DNA from: Candidatus Kuenenbacteria bacterium CG10_big_fil_rev_8_21_14_0_10_36_11
Lineage (GTDB): Bacteria > Patescibacteriota > Patescibacteriia > UBA2196
Assembly: GCA_002778535.1 (NCBI GenBank)
Contig: PFBP01000013.1
Span: 1-12,917 of the forward strand
Direction of reading: 5' to 3'
Length of the DNA: 12,917 nt
Part shown: one piece after another, positions 12,258-12,917 of the stretch
Layout of the letters: each line of letters starts with the position of its first letter
Numbering within the stretch: position 1 is the first letter of the stretch
Program-made: the position numbers and the translations under genes
The notes under the pieces: model-generated
What the model was told of the DNA's origin: nothing
The model's input: the letters and a program-made list of their open reading frames with translations, nothing else
The model's database searches: none

Positions 12258-12917
12258 TTACATCGGAATCGGAATGACATTGAGCTTTTCAGCAGCCAGC
12301 ACGAACATGGCGTGGCTCCAAGCCAGAGGATAAACCCCGCGCCGGCCGTTATCTGTAAAAATTTGTTCCGGAACAAGATCTCCGTAATTGTCTTCTTCTA
12401 ATTTTTGCAACACCCAAGAAAAATATTTTTCTGCTTTTTTTTGCTCCCCGCGCATTACCCAATAGATACTGAGCCAGAAATTCAGAATCGGCCAGGCGCC
12501 AGCGCCTTCTTGGCCCGAGCCCTCGCCGTCATACATATCGTTTTCATAACGATGCGCTCCGTTAGCCATTACTAATTCTTTTTCAATTTTGTCAACAGTC
12601 TTTATCATTCTTGGGTCATCAGCTCTAATGATTTCAAAAGGCCAGACTAAACCTAAAAGCGAACCATCAATGGTCCAATCTGTCACTTCCTTGCCTTTGT
12701 TGCGCAAAAATCTGTCAGCGCGCGAGTCATAAGCAAAATCAATTCTGGTTCGCATTTGTTTAGCTTTTTCCAGCCAGAGGTTGTTTTTAATCATTAAATT
12801 GGCCAGTTCCAAACCGCGCGCGCAAGCAGCCAGAGAATAAGTGTGATTATTTTCATAAACCGAGGAAGTGTGACGGTTGCTTTCTTCCCACAAATCAACT
12901 GTGTGATGAAAAAAATG
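12258..12917 (-). CDS. GH15 glucoamylase-like protein, C-terminal part (5' end outside window)
   Basis: GH15 enzymes release glucose or trehalose units from alpha-glucans through an (alpha/alpha)6 barrel. The frame is open to the window edge and reads VDLWEE just inside it, so a TTG at 12893 is internal, not the start. DLWEE contains the general acid Glu. The C-terminal block VPEQIF (about 12359-12376) holds the probable catalytic base Glu, followed by PLAWSHAMFVLAA, as in GH15. NHTYSLAACARGLEL and DGEGSGQEGAGAWP are further family features. It lies 44 bases upstream of glgA on the same strand, completing a synthesis-plus-breakdown glycogen cluster. Partial: the N-terminal domain and any signal peptide cannot be judged. 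Confidence 0.9.
   Translation of the reverse strand, partial: HFFHHTVDLWEESNRHTSSVYENNHTYSLAACARGLELANLMIKNNLWLEKAKQMRTRIDFAYDSRADRFLRNKGKEVTDWTIDGSLLGLVWPFEIIRADDPRMIKTVDKIEKELVMANGAHRYENDMYDGEGSGQEGAGAWPILNFWLSIYWVMRGEQKKAEKYFSWVLQKLEEDNYGDLVPEQIFTDNGRRGVYPLAWSHAMFVLAAEKLNVIPIPM

Overview
The window reads as ordinary chromosome of a low-GC bacterium, most likely a member of the Candidate Phyla Radiation (Patescibacteria). This is inferred from gene content, not from a marker gene: two small TrbC/VirB2-like pilin-type membrane proteins, an isolated PilT ATPase, small envelope proteins, a compact GlgA-GH57-GH15 glycogen/alpha-glucan cluster, short intergenic gaps, and many weak or absent Shine-Dalgarno sites. 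TGA acts as a stop codon in several genes (trpS, the 2869 pilin-like gene, the 4106 SPFH gene), so the recoded-TGA lineages (Gracilibacteria, Absconditabacteria) are unlikely. I found no tRNA, rRNA, CRISPR array, IS transposase or phage gene.

Layout. (1) 1-3320, plus strand: 3' part of trpS, an AhpF-like thioredoxin reductase homologue overlapping it by ATGA, lgt, and a small VirB2/TrbC-like protein, closed by a strong terminator at 3290-3320. lgt carries three unrelated repeat insertions that keep the reading frame, and a fourth repeat lies just after it. (2) 3336-5924, minus strand: a three-gene operon of M48-type metallopeptidase, SPFH/band-7 protein and four-TM protein with an exported C-terminal domain, behind a TTGACA/TAGGAT promoter. 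(3) 5836-6226: a divergent control region with two good promoters, a hairpin plus T-run right after the plus promoter, and an 11-bp inverted repeat. (4) 6227-6790, plus: an exported 3D-domain (double-psi-barrel) cell-wall protein and its terminator. (5) 6805-7217: two very small genes, 43 codons (minus) and 51 codons (plus), fired from overlapping divergent promoters. (6) 7241-12917, minus: GH15-like glucoamylase (partial), glycogen synthase, GH57, a kinase-like gene remnant, a pilin-like membrane hairpin fused to a Cys-rich LAS/M15-like peptidase domain, and pilT.

How the parts fit. The left half is mostly envelope and redox housekeeping (lipoprotein lipidation, disulfide/peroxide reduction, membrane quality control, murein remodelling). 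The right half pairs alpha-glucan synthesis and breakdown with surface appendage genes. The most novel candidates are the M48-SPFH-4TM operon, the pilin/LAS-peptidase fusion, and the divergent small-gene pair at 6805-7177. All functions are read from motifs recognised by eye; no search was run.
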